Shown: positions 35,615 to 44,050, numbered from the stretch's first letter. The stretch: DNA of 64,000 nucleotides from Clostridia bacterium (GCA_017513525.1 JAFXFC010000015.1:62001-126000); one strand, 5' to 3'. Numbers and translations are program-made. The notes: generated from the sequence alone by a model not told the origin.

Positions 35615-35691
35615 CGGGGTGTGGCACAGTTTGGTAGTGCGCTTGGTTCGGGACCAAGAGGTCGTGGGTTCGAATCCCGTCACTCCGACCA
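35615..35691 (+). tRNA. tRNA-Pro, anticodon CGG
   Basis: A full cloverleaf can be drawn: acceptor CGGGGTG with CACTCCG, anticodon stem CTTGG/CCAAG with loop TTCGGGA (anticodon CGG), T arm GTGGG TTCGAAT CCCGT and encoded CCA. It reads Pro codon CCG. It stands next to the prophage and its 3' end is a plausible phage attachment site. Confidence 0.95.
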
Positions 35692-35694
35692 ACG

Positions 35695-35749
35695 AAGAAG
35701 CCTTATATATCAACAGTTTGCGTGGTATATAGGGCTTCTTTGTTTTTTC
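35695..35749 (+). terminator. Terminator after tRNA-Pro
   Basis: AAGAAGCC and GGGCTTCTT, extended by TATATA/TATATA pairing, form a hairpin followed by TGTTTTTTC, four bases after the tRNA. Confidence 0.75.
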
Positions 35750-35760
35750 TGTTTCTTCAT

Positions 35761-35786
35761 AAAGCGGAAACAAAGCGGAAACAAAG
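35761..35786 (+). repeat. Two tandem 11-base repeats near the prophage edge
   Basis: AAAGCGGAAAC occurs twice back to back, followed by AAAG. It lies 70 bases after tRNA-Pro, in the likely left end of the prophage, and could be an integrase arm-type site. The stretch from 35787 to 35921 holds no gene; a weak hairpin GAGCGC/GTGCTC with a T run lies near 35853-35886. Confidence 0.5.
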
Positions 35787-35921
35787 ATATAAAAATAAGG
35801 TGTTACTTTTTTCAATATCCAACACTTTATATAGTAAGCAATATATTTATGCGGAGCGCATCATTGTTGAGGTGCTCTATATTTTTTTATTGCTAAAAAT
35901 ATGAAGTAAAGGAAGAAAAAA

Positions 35922-36125
35922 ATGAAATTACCCGATATCCCGGCGGTTGAATTCAGAAATCCGCTGCAAGTGACGAGAAAAATTATTTTTTCAAATGGAT
36001 ACGAATTTCCGATATGTCCTCGATGTAAAATTACAATAGAAAGAGAGTACATGAGCTTTTGTGACAGATGCGGTCAGCGATTGAACTGGAAAGGATACAG
36101 CAAAGCCGTCATAATAAGAAAATAA
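35922..36125 (+). CDS. Small zinc-ribbon protein at the prophage edge
   Basis: A 67-residue protein with two CxxC pairs, CPRC and CDRCG, 17-20 residues apart (residues about 40-62), the usual zinc-ribbon spacing. The rest is short and basic. ATG 35922 follows AAAGGAAG. It is on the plus strand, opposite to the phage late genes, and shares a terminator region with them. It may be a cargo gene of the prophage end; function is unknown. Confidence 0.7.
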   Translation: MKLPDIPAVEFRNPLQVTRKIIFSNGYEFPICPRCKITIEREYMSFCDRCGQRLNWKGYSKAVIIRK

Positions 36126-36130
36126 AATAG

Positions 36131-36172
36131 AAAAATCGCCCTCAGAGAGATTACTTTCTCCGAGGGCGATAG
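36131..36172. terminator. Terminator of the phage late operon
   Basis: TCGCCCTC and GAGGGCGA form a stem (extended by GAGA/TCTC pairs) between the zinc-ribbon gene and the last late gene. T-rich sequence lies on both sides, so it can stop both directions. Confidence 0.8.
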
Positions 36173-36174
36173 TT

Positions 36175-36435
36175 TTACTGTATGCCGAGCTTTGCTGCGA
36201 TGTATACGACTAAAACCGTACATACTGCCTGAATGATACTTGAGATTGTTGTCGCATTAAACTTTTTCTTTTGCTGCAGAGTGTTCTTGATATCTGCAAT
36301 ATCCTTCTGTATCAATGAGAAGTTAGTTGAACCCTTCGCCAGTTCATCTCGCACGGATTGGCGGCATTCATCACAGTCTTTTCGAGGCATAAAAACCTCA
36401 TTCATGTATTCCTTATCTTCAGGTGTAAGATTCAT
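36175..36435 (-). CDS. XhlA-like small phage membrane protein (lysis cassette)
   Basis: An 86-residue protein with a soluble, charged N-terminal part, a short Cys pair (CDEC) at about 20-23, a helical region and one C-terminal membrane helix (about 62-84). This topology matches XhlA-type proteins that accompany holins in phages. It is the last gene of the late operon, next to the holin. Confidence 0.65.
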   Translation of the reverse strand: MNLTPEDKEYMNEVFMPRKDCDECRQSVRDELAKGSTNFSLIQKDIADIKNTLQQKKKFNATTISSIIQAVCTVLVVYIAAKLGIQ

Positions 36436-36447
36436 ATTATCACCGCC

Positions 36448-36684
36448 TTAAAATCCCGATTTGTTTGTAGGGTTATTAAGAATACCGAAGCCTATAAGAA
36501 TGGAGCCGACGGCATTAATAACAGTTTCCCATGTTTCTGATGTCAGTCCGATTTTTTCGAAAACTCCCGTGGCGTTAAGTATCACACCCACGGCACCGAG
36601 AACCGAGAGCCATAATGCCCATGATTTCCAACGGTTTTGTGTTGTAGCTTCTGTTGTTGTCGCTGTTTTGATTTCATTGCTCAT
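36448..36684 (-). CDS. Phage holin
   Basis: A 78-residue protein with a short polar N terminus, two membrane segments (about 22-42 and 53-72) and a polar tail containing GILNNPTNKSGF. The NPT motif and layout fit the small phi-LC3/phage_holin_1 family. Holins open the membrane for the endolysin at the end of the lytic cycle. Its gene is 12 bases from the XhlA-like gene. Confidence 0.8.
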   Translation of the reverse strand: MSNEIKTATTTEATTQNRWKSWALWLSVLGAVGVILNATGVFEKIGLTSETWETVINAVGSILIGFGILNNPTNKSGF

Positions 36685-36710
36685 AATAAAATTCCTTTCT
36701 GTAATAAATA

Positions 36711-38348
36711 TTATTCTGTAAATCCGACAGAGATTATAAATCCCTGCCCTGCATTACACGGATTGGGGGTTATTTGAACTGAATTAATATCAGGTAATGT
36801 AATTACTTCCCACTGAGAATATAATATAGTGTCTTCAGTTGGAAACGCACTGTTTTCAGTGTAAAATATTCCGCCGCCGTCGAGTTTTGTATTCCAGCCA
36901 ATAAAGTTATATCCTGCTCGTTCAGGAATAGGCATATCCCACTGACCGAGATTACTTCGTTGCTCAGCTGTAATAGAATCGCCCATATATTCATACTCTG
37001 CAGGATATACACGAAAATTGCTGAACAAAACGGTATTGTTTGCACCGTTAGCATCGACACGAATTTGTGCTCTCGTTGAACCTTCAGGAGCTGTAAATAT
37101 TCGTGACAAAACACCACCGCCATTGGACGAGAATCTATTTCCACCGTCAGTAAACTCAAGACCCAGTCCTGTGCTGGTATCACTATGAAAGAAAATATAG
37201 ACATCCCAACCGTCTCCGTCAATATCAATATCAATCTTATATGATTTACCGGCTTCGACTTCAAAAAACGGAGAAGAGGCTGTACCCTCGCTTACACCGT
37301 CATTAGAGGTAATCGTAAAGCCTATATTGGTTATATTAGATACAACGGCGTTTGAACCGGAAATACCATTATCTTTCCACTTTTGGAAGTTCAATATTGA
37401 GTCGTATGTAACATACGCCAATCTTTGAAATATAGCAACAACCGTTGTATTTTTTGTAACTGATATAGAAATAGGATTTGAAGAACCACTTGTAACGCCG
37501 TCAATCAACCAGTGTGAAAACTTGTATCCGTTATTCGGTATAGCAGTAAGCGTTGCGGAAGTGCCATATTCATAAGCTCCACCGCCCGAAATTGAACCAT
37601 TTTCAGCACTTGCAGAAATTGTATACTTTTGCCTTGTAGCAGTATATTGTGCGGTATATGTCGTCCCTGATAAACTCCAGCCACTGAAAGTATATGAGTA
37701 TTCGGCGGTAGAAGGTCTTGTAGGATTACTCGGCGGTGTAGGGGAAGTCCCTTGCTCCACCATTTGAGTTTTTAATACCGTGCCGTCATAGTTTTTGTAG
37801 GTATAAGTAATATCGGGAACTGTATAATCCACAACTACCTTAAAGTAGTAAATAGTAGCACTTCTTGCACCTAAAGTGTATGAATTTCGTACGCGAATAT
37901 AAAATTCAATACCTGTATAAGTTTCGTATGGTTGTCCTGTTCTCCATGATGCAATTTCATCCCTTGTCCAAGTGCCGATTCTTGTTCCTGTAAAAGAATG
38001 AACTTGCAAAGTCGAGCTATTAAACCACACTTCATTGTAATTTGTACCCTGACTGGCATATGAGCCATTTTTATATTTTCGACATGCAATAACATAAACA
38101 TCAACATATGATGAGCTTTCCGTTTTAGCACGGGTTTCCAACTTCACGGAGTTAATAACGGATCCAACAGGAATTGAACTAAAATCAAATCCGCTTATTC
38201 TGAAATCTGAATAGCTATTGGTCTTAACATCTATAACACCGTAAGATGAATCACTGGAGTCAAAAATATTGTTCCTATTAGTAATAGTAGCATTCGTCGG
38301 TTCCAACGGGAATACTGAGGGATACGCAGTTATAGTATGAGCACCCAT
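36711..38348 (-). CDS. Phage surface adhesin with InlB-type repeats
   Basis: A 545-residue protein. An N-terminal beta-rich domain (about 1-180) is followed by repeats of the InlB B-repeat/Flg_new type: one with YSYTFSGWS (about 205-225), one with GYKFSHW, and one near the C terminus with GYNFIGWNTKLDGGG. The last 30 residues (SVQITPNPCNAGQGFIISV) match the C-terminal end of the 38933-39889 protein. No signal peptide is seen, as expected for a virion protein. It probably decorates the tail and binds host or mucosal glycans. It overlaps the next gene by one base. Confidence 0.65.
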   Translation of the reverse strand: MGAHTITAYPSVFPLEPTNATITNRNNIFDSSDSSYGVIDVKTNSYSDFRISGFDFSSIPVGSVINSVKLETRAKTESSSYVDVYVIACRKYKNGSYASQGTNYNEVWFNSSTLQVHSFTGTRIGTWTRDEIASWRTGQPYETYTGIEFYIRVRNSYTLGARSATIYYFKVVVDYTVPDITYTYKNYDGTVLKTQMVEQGTSPTPPSNPTRPSTAEYSYTFSGWSLSGTTYTAQYTATRQKYTISASAENGSISGGGAYEYGTSATLTAIPNNGYKFSHWLIDGVTSGSSNPISISVTKNTTVVAIFQRLAYVTYDSILNFQKWKDNGISGSNAVVSNITNIGFTITSNDGVSEGTASSPFFEVEAGKSYKIDIDIDGDGWDVYIFFHSDTSTGLGLEFTDGGNRFSSNGGGVLSRIFTAPEGSTRAQIRVDANGANNTVLFSNFRVYPAEYEYMGDSITAEQRSNLGQWDMPIPERAGYNFIGWNTKLDGGGIFYTENSAFPTEDTILYSQWEVITLPDINSVQITPNPCNAGQGFIISVGFTE

Positions 38349-38641
38349 TATTCCACCACCCTCAGCAATGTTCTGTCGATTATTGTTTCAGGCGGAACAA
38401 TTGCAGTAACTTCAAGAGTAAATGTACCTGTCTTTTGCAGTGAAACAAGCATTGATATATTTGTTCCGGAGATGTCACATACTCCACTGCTTATAACCTC
38501 ACCTTTACAACCGAGCAGCTTCCAGGTTGCAGATGTGACGACGAGAGTGTCGGTAGAAGGTGATGTACGCACGGAGTATTCAAACTTCCTGACTTCACCT
38601 TTTTCAAATATAAGATTTTCCACAAGCACACACCCTTTCAA
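38348..38641 (-). CDS. Small beta-rich phage protein
   Basis: A 97-residue protein without signal or membrane helix and with alternating beta-strand pattern, resembling short Ig-like or BppU-like accessory domains of phage tails. It lies between two Ig-like genes and overlaps both by a few bases. Function is not established. Confidence 0.55.
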   Translation of the reverse strand: MKGCVLVENLIFEKGEVRKFEYSVRTSPSTDTLVVTSATWKLLGCKGEVISSGVCDISGTNISMLVSLQKTGTFTLEVTAIVPPETIIDRTLLRVVE

Positions 38642-38933
38642 GTTTTAATTCGGTTTTTCGATGAATAAAATTCAAGCTGCACATTGACGGTCGAAGCCAA
38701 AGGGTGCAGCTTGTTTTGCTGAGGTGAAGACAGGCTCTGCCATTGTGCATATAGAGTATGCCGGTCCAATATGCTCTTTCACCGTATATGTTTTGCACAT
38801 ATATTTCGACAGCATACTGTCCGTCTGTAAGATCAGGCGGAATATTAACATACCATTTTCCGTCAAGTCTTTGAGTAAACTCAATATCAAAAGCATCTGC
38901 TCTACCCCATACTCTTGTTATAAGTGAAGCCAT
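38604..38933 (-). CDS. Small phage tail-associated Ig-like protein
   Basis: A 109-residue protein with WYVNIPPDLTDGQYAVEIYVQNIYGE, a pattern of short Ig-like domains found next to phage tail fibres, followed by repeated Leu/Cys-rich strand segments. It starts at the stop of the 38933-39889 gene (one-base overlap) and its end overlaps the following gene by 38 bases. Confidence 0.6.
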   Translation of the reverse strand: MASLITRVWGRADAFDIEFTQRLDGKWYVNIPPDLTDGQYAVEIYVQNIYGERAYWTGILYMHNGRACLHLSKTSCTLWLRPSMCSLNFIHRKTELKLERVCACGKSYI

Positions 38934-39889
38934 TACTCTACCTCAACGGTAATAGTAAATGTTGTACCACCGTCAACAGGATTCGGGGTGATAATAACAC
39001 TTTTAATAGTGGGAACATCCGCACTGAAGTAGATATTTCTTGTAACACTTGAAGCCTTACCAGCACTATCTGTCGTTGTTATCACAATTACCTGATTACC
39101 TGAAAAAGTAAGCATGAAATCTTTACTGAAAGAACCATCGTCATTAACAGGTATTGTTCCCTTGTCCTCACCGTTAATATTAACACTAACCTTAACGGGT
39201 GCAGAAGTTACATCACTTGTATTACCTGCGACAGTAATAACATTATTCGATGTGTTCAGGCCTTCTGCGGGACTAATAACTGACAGTTCAGGCGGAGCCG
39301 TATCAATGGTTGCAGTAACAACTGCTGTTACTGCAGCATTGCCGTCGTTGTCAGATACATCCAATGAAACTGTATATACTCCGTCAGGTATAGGTTCAGA
39401 CGGAACCAGTATACATTCGTATCCACCTTCAATAGGTGTCACTTCAAGCGACTTACTGCCTCTTATAACAACAGGTTCATTCAAACTACCGCCCGTTATA
39501 TTTACAACAATACTGTCAATATTTATGCCCGAGAAACCACTTTCCTGTGAAGTGTTATCAAGCACTGTAAATTCGATTTTCTGAAGTTCAGTCGTAATAT
39601 ACTGTCCCTGCGTAGGATAGTTAATTATTGCAGTCGGCTTTACTTTTTCTCTTACGCACATTCGGCAGCCTTCACCGACTACACCTTCAGTTTTATCATT
39701 TACAACAGAAGTAGTTCCTGTCACATAAGTTGCAGTAACCTCAATGGGATAATATCCGCCCTCAAGATTAAACGAAGAACCTGAAGGGGCAATGCCCTGA
39801 GCTTCATACTTGCCGGTACTGCTGTTGAGTGTCAAAGTATATTCCTGTCCATTGATAAGAGCCTTAACGGAATTTATCGTTCCTGCCAT
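38933..39889 (-). CDS. Phage protein with tandem Ig-like domains
   Basis: A 318-residue protein made of about three to four Ig-like beta-sandwich units: residues 1-80, 88-200 (ending VTATIDTAPP), 200-285 (LSVISPAEGLNTSNNVITVAGNTSD) and a short C-terminal module (SVIITPNPVDGGTTFTITV). Such domains help virions attach to surfaces or carbohydrates. The gene lies three bases after the endolysin gene and before further adhesins. Confidence 0.7.
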   Translation of the reverse strand: MAGTINSVKALINGQEYTLTLNSSTGKYEAQGIAPSGSSFNLEGGYYPIEVTATYVTGTTSVVNDKTEGVVGEGCRMCVREKVKPTAIINYPTQGQYITTELQKIEFTVLDNTSQESGFSGINIDSIVVNITGGSLNEPVVIRGSKSLEVTPIEGGYECILVPSEPIPDGVYTVSLDVSDNDGNAAVTAVVTATIDTAPPELSVISPAEGLNTSNNVITVAGNTSDVTSAPVKVSVNINGEDKGTIPVNDDGSFSKDFMLTFSGNQVIVITTTDSAGKASSVTRNIYFSADVPTIKSVIITPNPVDGGTTFTITVEVE

Positions 39890-39892
39890 TGC

Positions 39893-40642
39893 TTATTCCT
39901 CCAGTCCTGTTGAAATTCTGAGAGCAGCTCTTGCGTCAGAAGAGGTGATTTTTCCGTCACCGTCAATGTCGCCTGTTTCAAGGTCAATTTCTTCGAGTCC
40001 TACCGAGGCACGAAGAATAAGCCTTGCATCAGCGGCGGTAACTTTTCCGTCACCGTCAACATCTCCGACGATAACAGGCGGAATATATTCAAGACCGACA
40101 TTTTTAAGCAAAGACTTGGCGATTGATAAAGCAATATCCGCAAAATAAGCATCGAATATGGCATTATCGCTATCGCTGTCGATAAATCCGACTTCAAGCA
40201 GACAGGAGCTCATATTTGTAAGTCTGTTGACGGCATAATCTGTATACGAGGGAGCACCGAGCTTTACTCCCCTGTTAACAAAGCCTGCTGCAGCACAAAG
40301 GTCGTTTACAATTTCTTCTGCCTGACTGAATGTAATTCCGCCGACGACAACCTTCGAAAATACCCATGCTTCAACGCCCTGTGCTTTATTGGGGGCAAAG
40401 GCATTTCTGTGAACCGAGATAAAGTAATCAGCTCCCCATGCGTTTGCTTCTCTTGCTCTATCTTCAAGAGAAGGATTTGTGTCATCCTCACGAGAGAGCA
40501 TAACTTCAACATCTTTCTGTGTTAAAAGAATTTCTTTTACGGCAAGGGACAATCTTAAGCAATCATCCTGCTCTTTTCTGCCTTTATAGCTTGCTCCGAT
40601 TGAATTACCGCCGTGACCCGGGTCTATACAAAATTTTTTCAT
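39893..40642 (-). CDS. N-acetylmuramoyl-L-alanine amidase endolysin with a type I dockerin
   Basis: A 249-residue protein. Residues 1-180 are an Amidase_3 domain with zinc ligands His10 (DPGHGG), Glu24 and His78 (SVHRN) and catalytic Glu150 (LLEVGF); it should cut the amide between MurNAc and L-Ala in peptidoglycan. Residues 193-249 form a complete type I dockerin: two 22-24 residue repeats, each with a calcium loop (DVDGDGK at 194-200, DIDGDGK at 225-231) followed by a helix (AADARLILRASVG, SSDARAALRISTG). Dockerins bind cohesins, so the lysin could be docked to a cohesin-bearing surface instead of using a normal wall-binding domain. Confidence 0.9.
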   Translation of the reverse strand: MKKFCIDPGHGGNSIGASYKGRKEQDDCLRLSLAVKEILLTQKDVEVMLSREDDTNPSLEDRAREANAWGADYFISVHRNAFAPNKAQGVEAWVFSKVVVGGITFSQAEEIVNDLCAAAGFVNRGVKLGAPSYTDYAVNRLTNMSSCLLEVGFIDSDSDNAIFDAYFADIALSIAKSLLKNVGLEYIPPVIVGDVDGDGKVTAADARLILRASVGLEEIDLETGDIDGDGKITSSDARAALRISTGLEE

Positions 40643-40660
40643 GATATTTCCTCCTATAAA

Positions 40661-41611
40661 TTATTTCCATCTGCCTTTTACGCTGATGCTGCACATTCCC
40701 TCATAAACTATATTCTCGGTCTGTGAAAAGCCCAACAAGGCTATTTCTTCAAGATGTGTTTTTGAGGCACTTGCACGGATTATCTGATATTCAACATATT
40801 CGCCTTCCACAGCTACTCCTGTAGTTTCATCTTTTTTCAGTGATTTCTGAGACACACCTGCCGTAACATTGGGAACGGCGGTAAAAGCAAAGGGAAAAGC
40901 ACGAATATAATCAAGCACACGAACTTTCTGGTTTGACACTTTTTCTCCCCAGTGCCCGAATTCACCCCAGCATTCTGCAACGCCCGATGCCCATTTGCGG
41001 TAAGTCCATAAATCATATTGTCCTTGTTCAATCACATAGTCTGTTAAAGGCAGATCATCCTGTTTCTTTGAAAGAAGCTCGTTAACCTCACTTTTAGTAA
41101 AATATCTGTTGTCATGATCATGATTTTTGTCTGCCTTTTTGCTCAATTCTTCCAATAAAGTCGCATGAGTTACAAGTGCGGACGGATCAACCGTAATTTG
41201 AAACTCACTCTGATTACTGAAGTCTATGACAGCATAAAAGTTTAATGCAAAATCCCCTACTTCATACTCAGACGGAATATCAATACCTTTTTCATCCTGT
41301 AAAATGGCAAAAAGCAAAGGCTCTTCAGCACCAATGTGAGCCCAGATACCTATTTGCTGCATTATATACCCTGTTTTAAGTTCTGCATTTAATATTTGAA
41401 TATTAACTTTTTGCCCGTTGGCTACCTTTGATAGCCCTACGATATTGAATACCTGCTGTTGATTTATTAGTGTCGTTTGAGCCATTAAGGAAGCCGTATC
41501 AACAGTACCGCTGCCGCCGGCTGCATAATCAAGATAAAGCTGCTCACCTGCAAGTACTCTTTGCAAAAGAGCATTACCCGCTGTTGTCACAGCCGTATTA
41601 TTCCATGCCAT
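40661..41611 (-). CDS. Phage tail fibre / collar protein
   Basis: A 316-residue protein with the N-terminal tail-attachment region typical of P2-like fibres (MAWNNTAVTTAGNALLQ). A central KADKNHDHDNRYFTKSEV segment is characteristic of tail-fibre shafts with metal-binding HxH pairs, and a distal domain follows. It should recognise the host surface. ATG 41611 follows GGAGG and overlaps the gpI gene by 14 bases. Confidence 0.8.
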   Translation of the reverse strand: MAWNNTAVTTAGNALLQRVLAGEQLYLDYAAGGSGTVDTASLMAQTTLINQQQVFNIVGLSKVANGQKVNIQILNAELKTGYIMQQIGIWAHIGAEEPLLFAILQDEKGIDIPSEYEVGDFALNFYAVIDFSNQSEFQITVDPSALVTHATLLEELSKKADKNHDHDNRYFTKSEVNELLSKKQDDLPLTDYVIEQGQYDLWTYRKWASGVAECWGEFGHWGEKVSNQKVRVLDYIRAFPFAFTAVPNVTAGVSQKSLKKDETTGVAVEGEYVEYQIIRASASKTHLEEIALLGFSQTENIVYEGMCSISVKGRWK

Positions 41612-42197
41612 ATACAGATACCTCCGTTGTCATATTCATTTCAATTCCGGCAAAAGCCACGCCTCCGAACACCCTGCAATAACCTTCAGGAATTGCGACA
41701 TACTCAACTCCATCCAGTTCCGAGCGCAAATTTTTGTAGATGTCCACACGGCTTAATACACTCTGATGTTTCGTCGGCTCAACCTTTTCATAAGTTGCAT
41801 CAATAAGCAGTTTAAAGTGATAAGGTTCACCGCCGTACTCAAACCATTCGCTGACTTTGCTGCCGGGATAAACTGCAGATATAGCTTTTTCGACTGCGCT
41901 TTTTGTCCCGAGTTTTCTTTGGACATAACGACAGTCTTTAAGAATCTGCCTTTTTTCTTCTATTGAATACTCAGGATCCCACCAGTCAACCTTTAAGTCG
42001 TAAGCAAGTCTATCAAGCAGCTCTTCCGGGAGCTCATCTATACGAGAGTAAAGCTCGGCTAATGATATTTCCTTTTTGTAGTTTTCAAGCTCATTAGCAA
42101 CAACAGTAGCCAGTGCATTCATCTTTTTATCGTTTTTTAAGACGGAAGGAAAAGACTTCAAAAGATTTACAGCCGTAATGCCATATCTTTTATTCAT
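41598..42197 (-). CDS. Phage tail protein I (P2 gpI family)
   Basis: A protein of about 199 residues with PEELLDRLAYDLKVDWWDPEYS followed by KRKLGTKSAVEKAI-like sequence and a YHFKLLIDA segment, the standard pattern of P2 gpI, a baseplate component connecting gpJ to the fibre. The start is ATG 42197, eight bases after GGAGG. It overlaps the gpJ gene end. Confidence 0.9.
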   Translation of the reverse strand: MNKRYGITAVNLLKSFPSVLKNDKKMNALATVVANELENYKKEISLAELYSRIDELPEELLDRLAYDLKVDWWDPEYSIEEKRQILKDCRYVQRKLGTKSAVEKAISAVYPGSKVSEWFEYGGEPYHFKLLIDATYEKVEPTKHQSVLSRVDIYKNLRSELDGVEYVAIPEGYCRVFGGVAFAGIEMNMTTEVSVYGME

Positions 42198-43326
42198 TCT
42201 CAAATCCTCCGTTTGTTATATTAACACCGCTAATTTTCGCAACCTGAGGCACAGTGTTATCCTTGCCGTTACGCAGTACAGTAAACTCAGGTGAGTTCAA
42301 AACAATTCTTTTTATTCCGGCTTCTGACAGATATTCACGCAATTTGTCAGGGTTTATGTCCCTGCCGAATTTTCCGCTCTGCCATGAGATATAATTCTGA
42401 ACTGCGGTGTTTACCCTTTCTTCAATATCAGCTGCATTAGCCTTCACGTCAGACTGAATAAAATATGTAAAATCAAGATCGTATTCAACAGTTTCTGCAT
42501 CTGCAACCGTGAGAAAATCTGTAAGCGGCCGAACTTCAGCATCATTGCAGGCAGCATATACGGCATTTTTTATCTCATCAGAGGCGAGAGAACCGTCATT
42601 CATGAGAACATAAATATTAACGCATCCGGCGGAAGGCTTATTCGGAACAACATCAGCTATTTCAGTAGAAACCTGTTTTGCAAAATAAGCATACCCGCCG
42701 CTTGCACCCGCGCAAGAGTAACCGTCAACACTTGCTCTCAAAAGTCCGTAGTATTCATCATCCGTTGCTTCATCAGTACCGTTATCGCTTACTGTAATGT
42801 TTTCGCATTTCAGATAATAGTCGAACAAATCAACTATACAGTTCAGCTGTCCCGACTCAAAACCGTTGCCTTCAATACCTGCAGTCTGACATCTGAGTTG
42901 CACATCCGTAAAAGTTTCTCCTATAGGAATATACGCATCTCTCGTAGTTTCCCATATAAGGGACTGCCCCCTATCTGTGACACGGGTTCCGAGGGGAACA
43001 AGTATAGAGGTATTTTGCGGTTCCTGAATATAAAATCTTTCGGTACAAACAGCTCTCTGGGCCGTGGGACGGCGGGTATCATAAAAGAGCTCTCCGAGGG
43101 CATCAAGATTTTCATTTTCTGCCCTACTGGGAATATTCTGATTTGCGGCATAGTTAATAAGCGCTCTTTCCTGAACGAGTACCCCGGCTATCCATTGAAT
43201 GAATAACTTTTCAGGACTTGCGGGATGAACTGTCATTCCGGTCAACGCTTCATATTCTGCCACCAGTTTTGAAACAAGAGTATTGGTATCAGTATCAACA
43301 AATTTGAATTCGGGATCTCTATTCAT
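42190..43326 (-). CDS. Baseplate J-like protein (P2 gpJ / Mu gp47)
   Basis: A 378-residue protein with the LGELFYDTRRPTAQRA region, GTRVTD, ANGFESGQLN-type sequence and VVPNKPSAGCVNIYVL, typical of baseplate J/gp47 proteins. These form the outer baseplate wedges in contractile-tailed phages. The gene overlaps its neighbours on both sides by about eight bases. Confidence 0.92.
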   Translation of the reverse strand: MNRDPEFKFVDTDTNTLVSKLVAEYEALTGMTVHPASPEKLFIQWIAGVLVQERALINYAANQNIPSRAENENLDALGELFYDTRRPTAQRAVCTERFYIQEPQNTSILVPLGTRVTDRGQSLIWETTRDAYIPIGETFTDVQLRCQTAGIEGNGFESGQLNCIVDLFDYYLKCENITVSDNGTDEATDDEYYGLLRASVDGYSCAGASGGYAYFAKQVSTEIADVVPNKPSAGCVNIYVLMNDGSLASDEIKNAVYAACNDAEVRPLTDFLTVADAETVEYDLDFTYFIQSDVKANAADIEERVNTAVQNYISWQSGKFGRDINPDKLREYLSEAGIKRIVLNSPEFTVLRNGKDNTVPQVAKISGVNITNGGFENE

Positions 43327-43639
43327 TCTTTATAATCACCTCCACCGTAGGTATTATTTTCCCCGGAGCATCGGCTTCTTTTTCAAATGTAATTTCTTTT
43401 ACTAATACTCTCGGTTCGTATTTTTCGACTGCTTCCTGAATGCTTGCCATAAGCAGCGGTTCAGCTGCACTCACAGGTTTATGTAATGGGGCAGAAGAAA
43501 TGCCGAAGCTGCGGTACATGGGAACCGTTCCTAACCATGTGTTAAGAATTATTCGTATATTCTGAATTACCGAAGTAAGAACATCCGTTGCATTGAGCTG
43601 TATCTCAAAAGCATCGGAAGCTGATATTTTTAATTTCAT
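43319..43639 (-). CDS. Baseplate wedge protein gp25/gpW-like
   Basis: A 106-residue protein with NIRIILNTWLGTVPMYRSFGIS and a C-terminal EPRVLVKEITF segment, matching the gp25-like lysozyme-fold wedge family (P2 gpW). It nucleates the baseplate-sheath interface. It lies between the gpU-like and gpJ genes. Confidence 0.85.
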   Translation of the reverse strand: MKLKISASDAFEIQLNATDVLTSVIQNIRIILNTWLGTVPMYRSFGISSAPLHKPVSAAEPLLMASIQEAVEKYEPRVLVKEITFEKEADAPGKIIPTVEVIIKNE

Positions 43640-43648
43640 ATACTCACC

Positions 43649-44050
43649 TCACGCTTTTGGATATTCAAGCAACTGAATACTCACAGTAGTACTCAGGACC
43701 TTACCGTTCTTGCCATAAGTTTTAGGCTTTATATCGTGACTTGTAATTGTCCAGCGATAACTCCCGATAAATTTTGAACCTATAACAAGAGGCAATGTTT
43801 TTGCACTTCTTTCGTAATCTATGATTTTTTCGATTTCCGCATCGGGATCTGCACCGAGAAAAACCGAAAGGACCATATCAAAGGATATCTTTTCAGGATC
43901 AATTCCGGTAAATTCAGTCAATGGCATGGCACCATATCTTTGATGAATTGCGAACTTCACACTTCCCGTTCTTTTCATATTGCTGAATGTCCGTACCGTA
44001 TCTGAAGATACTTGAAACACTATATCGCCTAAACAACCTATAACAGCCAT
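43649..44050 (-). CDS. Phage tail protein, gpU-like
   Basis: A 133-residue protein that resembles P2 gpU (GSVKFAIHQRYGAMPL, LGADPDAEIEKI, WTITSHDIKPKTYGKNG). gpU is a tail protein near the baseplate hub. It is two bases from the spike gene. Confidence 0.75.
   Translation of the reverse strand: MAVIGCLGDIVFQVSSDTVRTFSNMKRTGSVKFAIHQRYGAMPLTEFTGIDPEKISFDMVLSVFLGADPDAEIEKIIDYERSAKTLPLVIGSKFIGSYRWTITSHDIKPKTYGKNGKVLSTTVSIQLLEYPKA

Noticed and set aside
35555..35815. Minus-strand ORF across tRNA-Pro (contains GVTGFEPTTSWSRT)
   Set aside because: It is the antisense translation of the tRNA, a common annotation artefact.
35621..35896. Plus-strand ORF reading through tRNA-Pro (contains GRGFESRHSD)
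   Set aside because: This is the familiar false translation of a tRNA gene; the DNA folds as tRNA-Pro and no ribosome binding site precedes it.
39114..39584. 156-residue plus-strand ORF opposite the Ig-like gene
   Set aside because: Antisense to a confident late gene; Ser/Thr/Leu-rich composition results from complementing a Thr/Val-rich frame.
39893..40642. Amidase as a host cellulosome component
   Set aside because: Despite the dockerin there is no signal peptide, and the gene is embedded in the phage late operon between tail fibre and virion genes.
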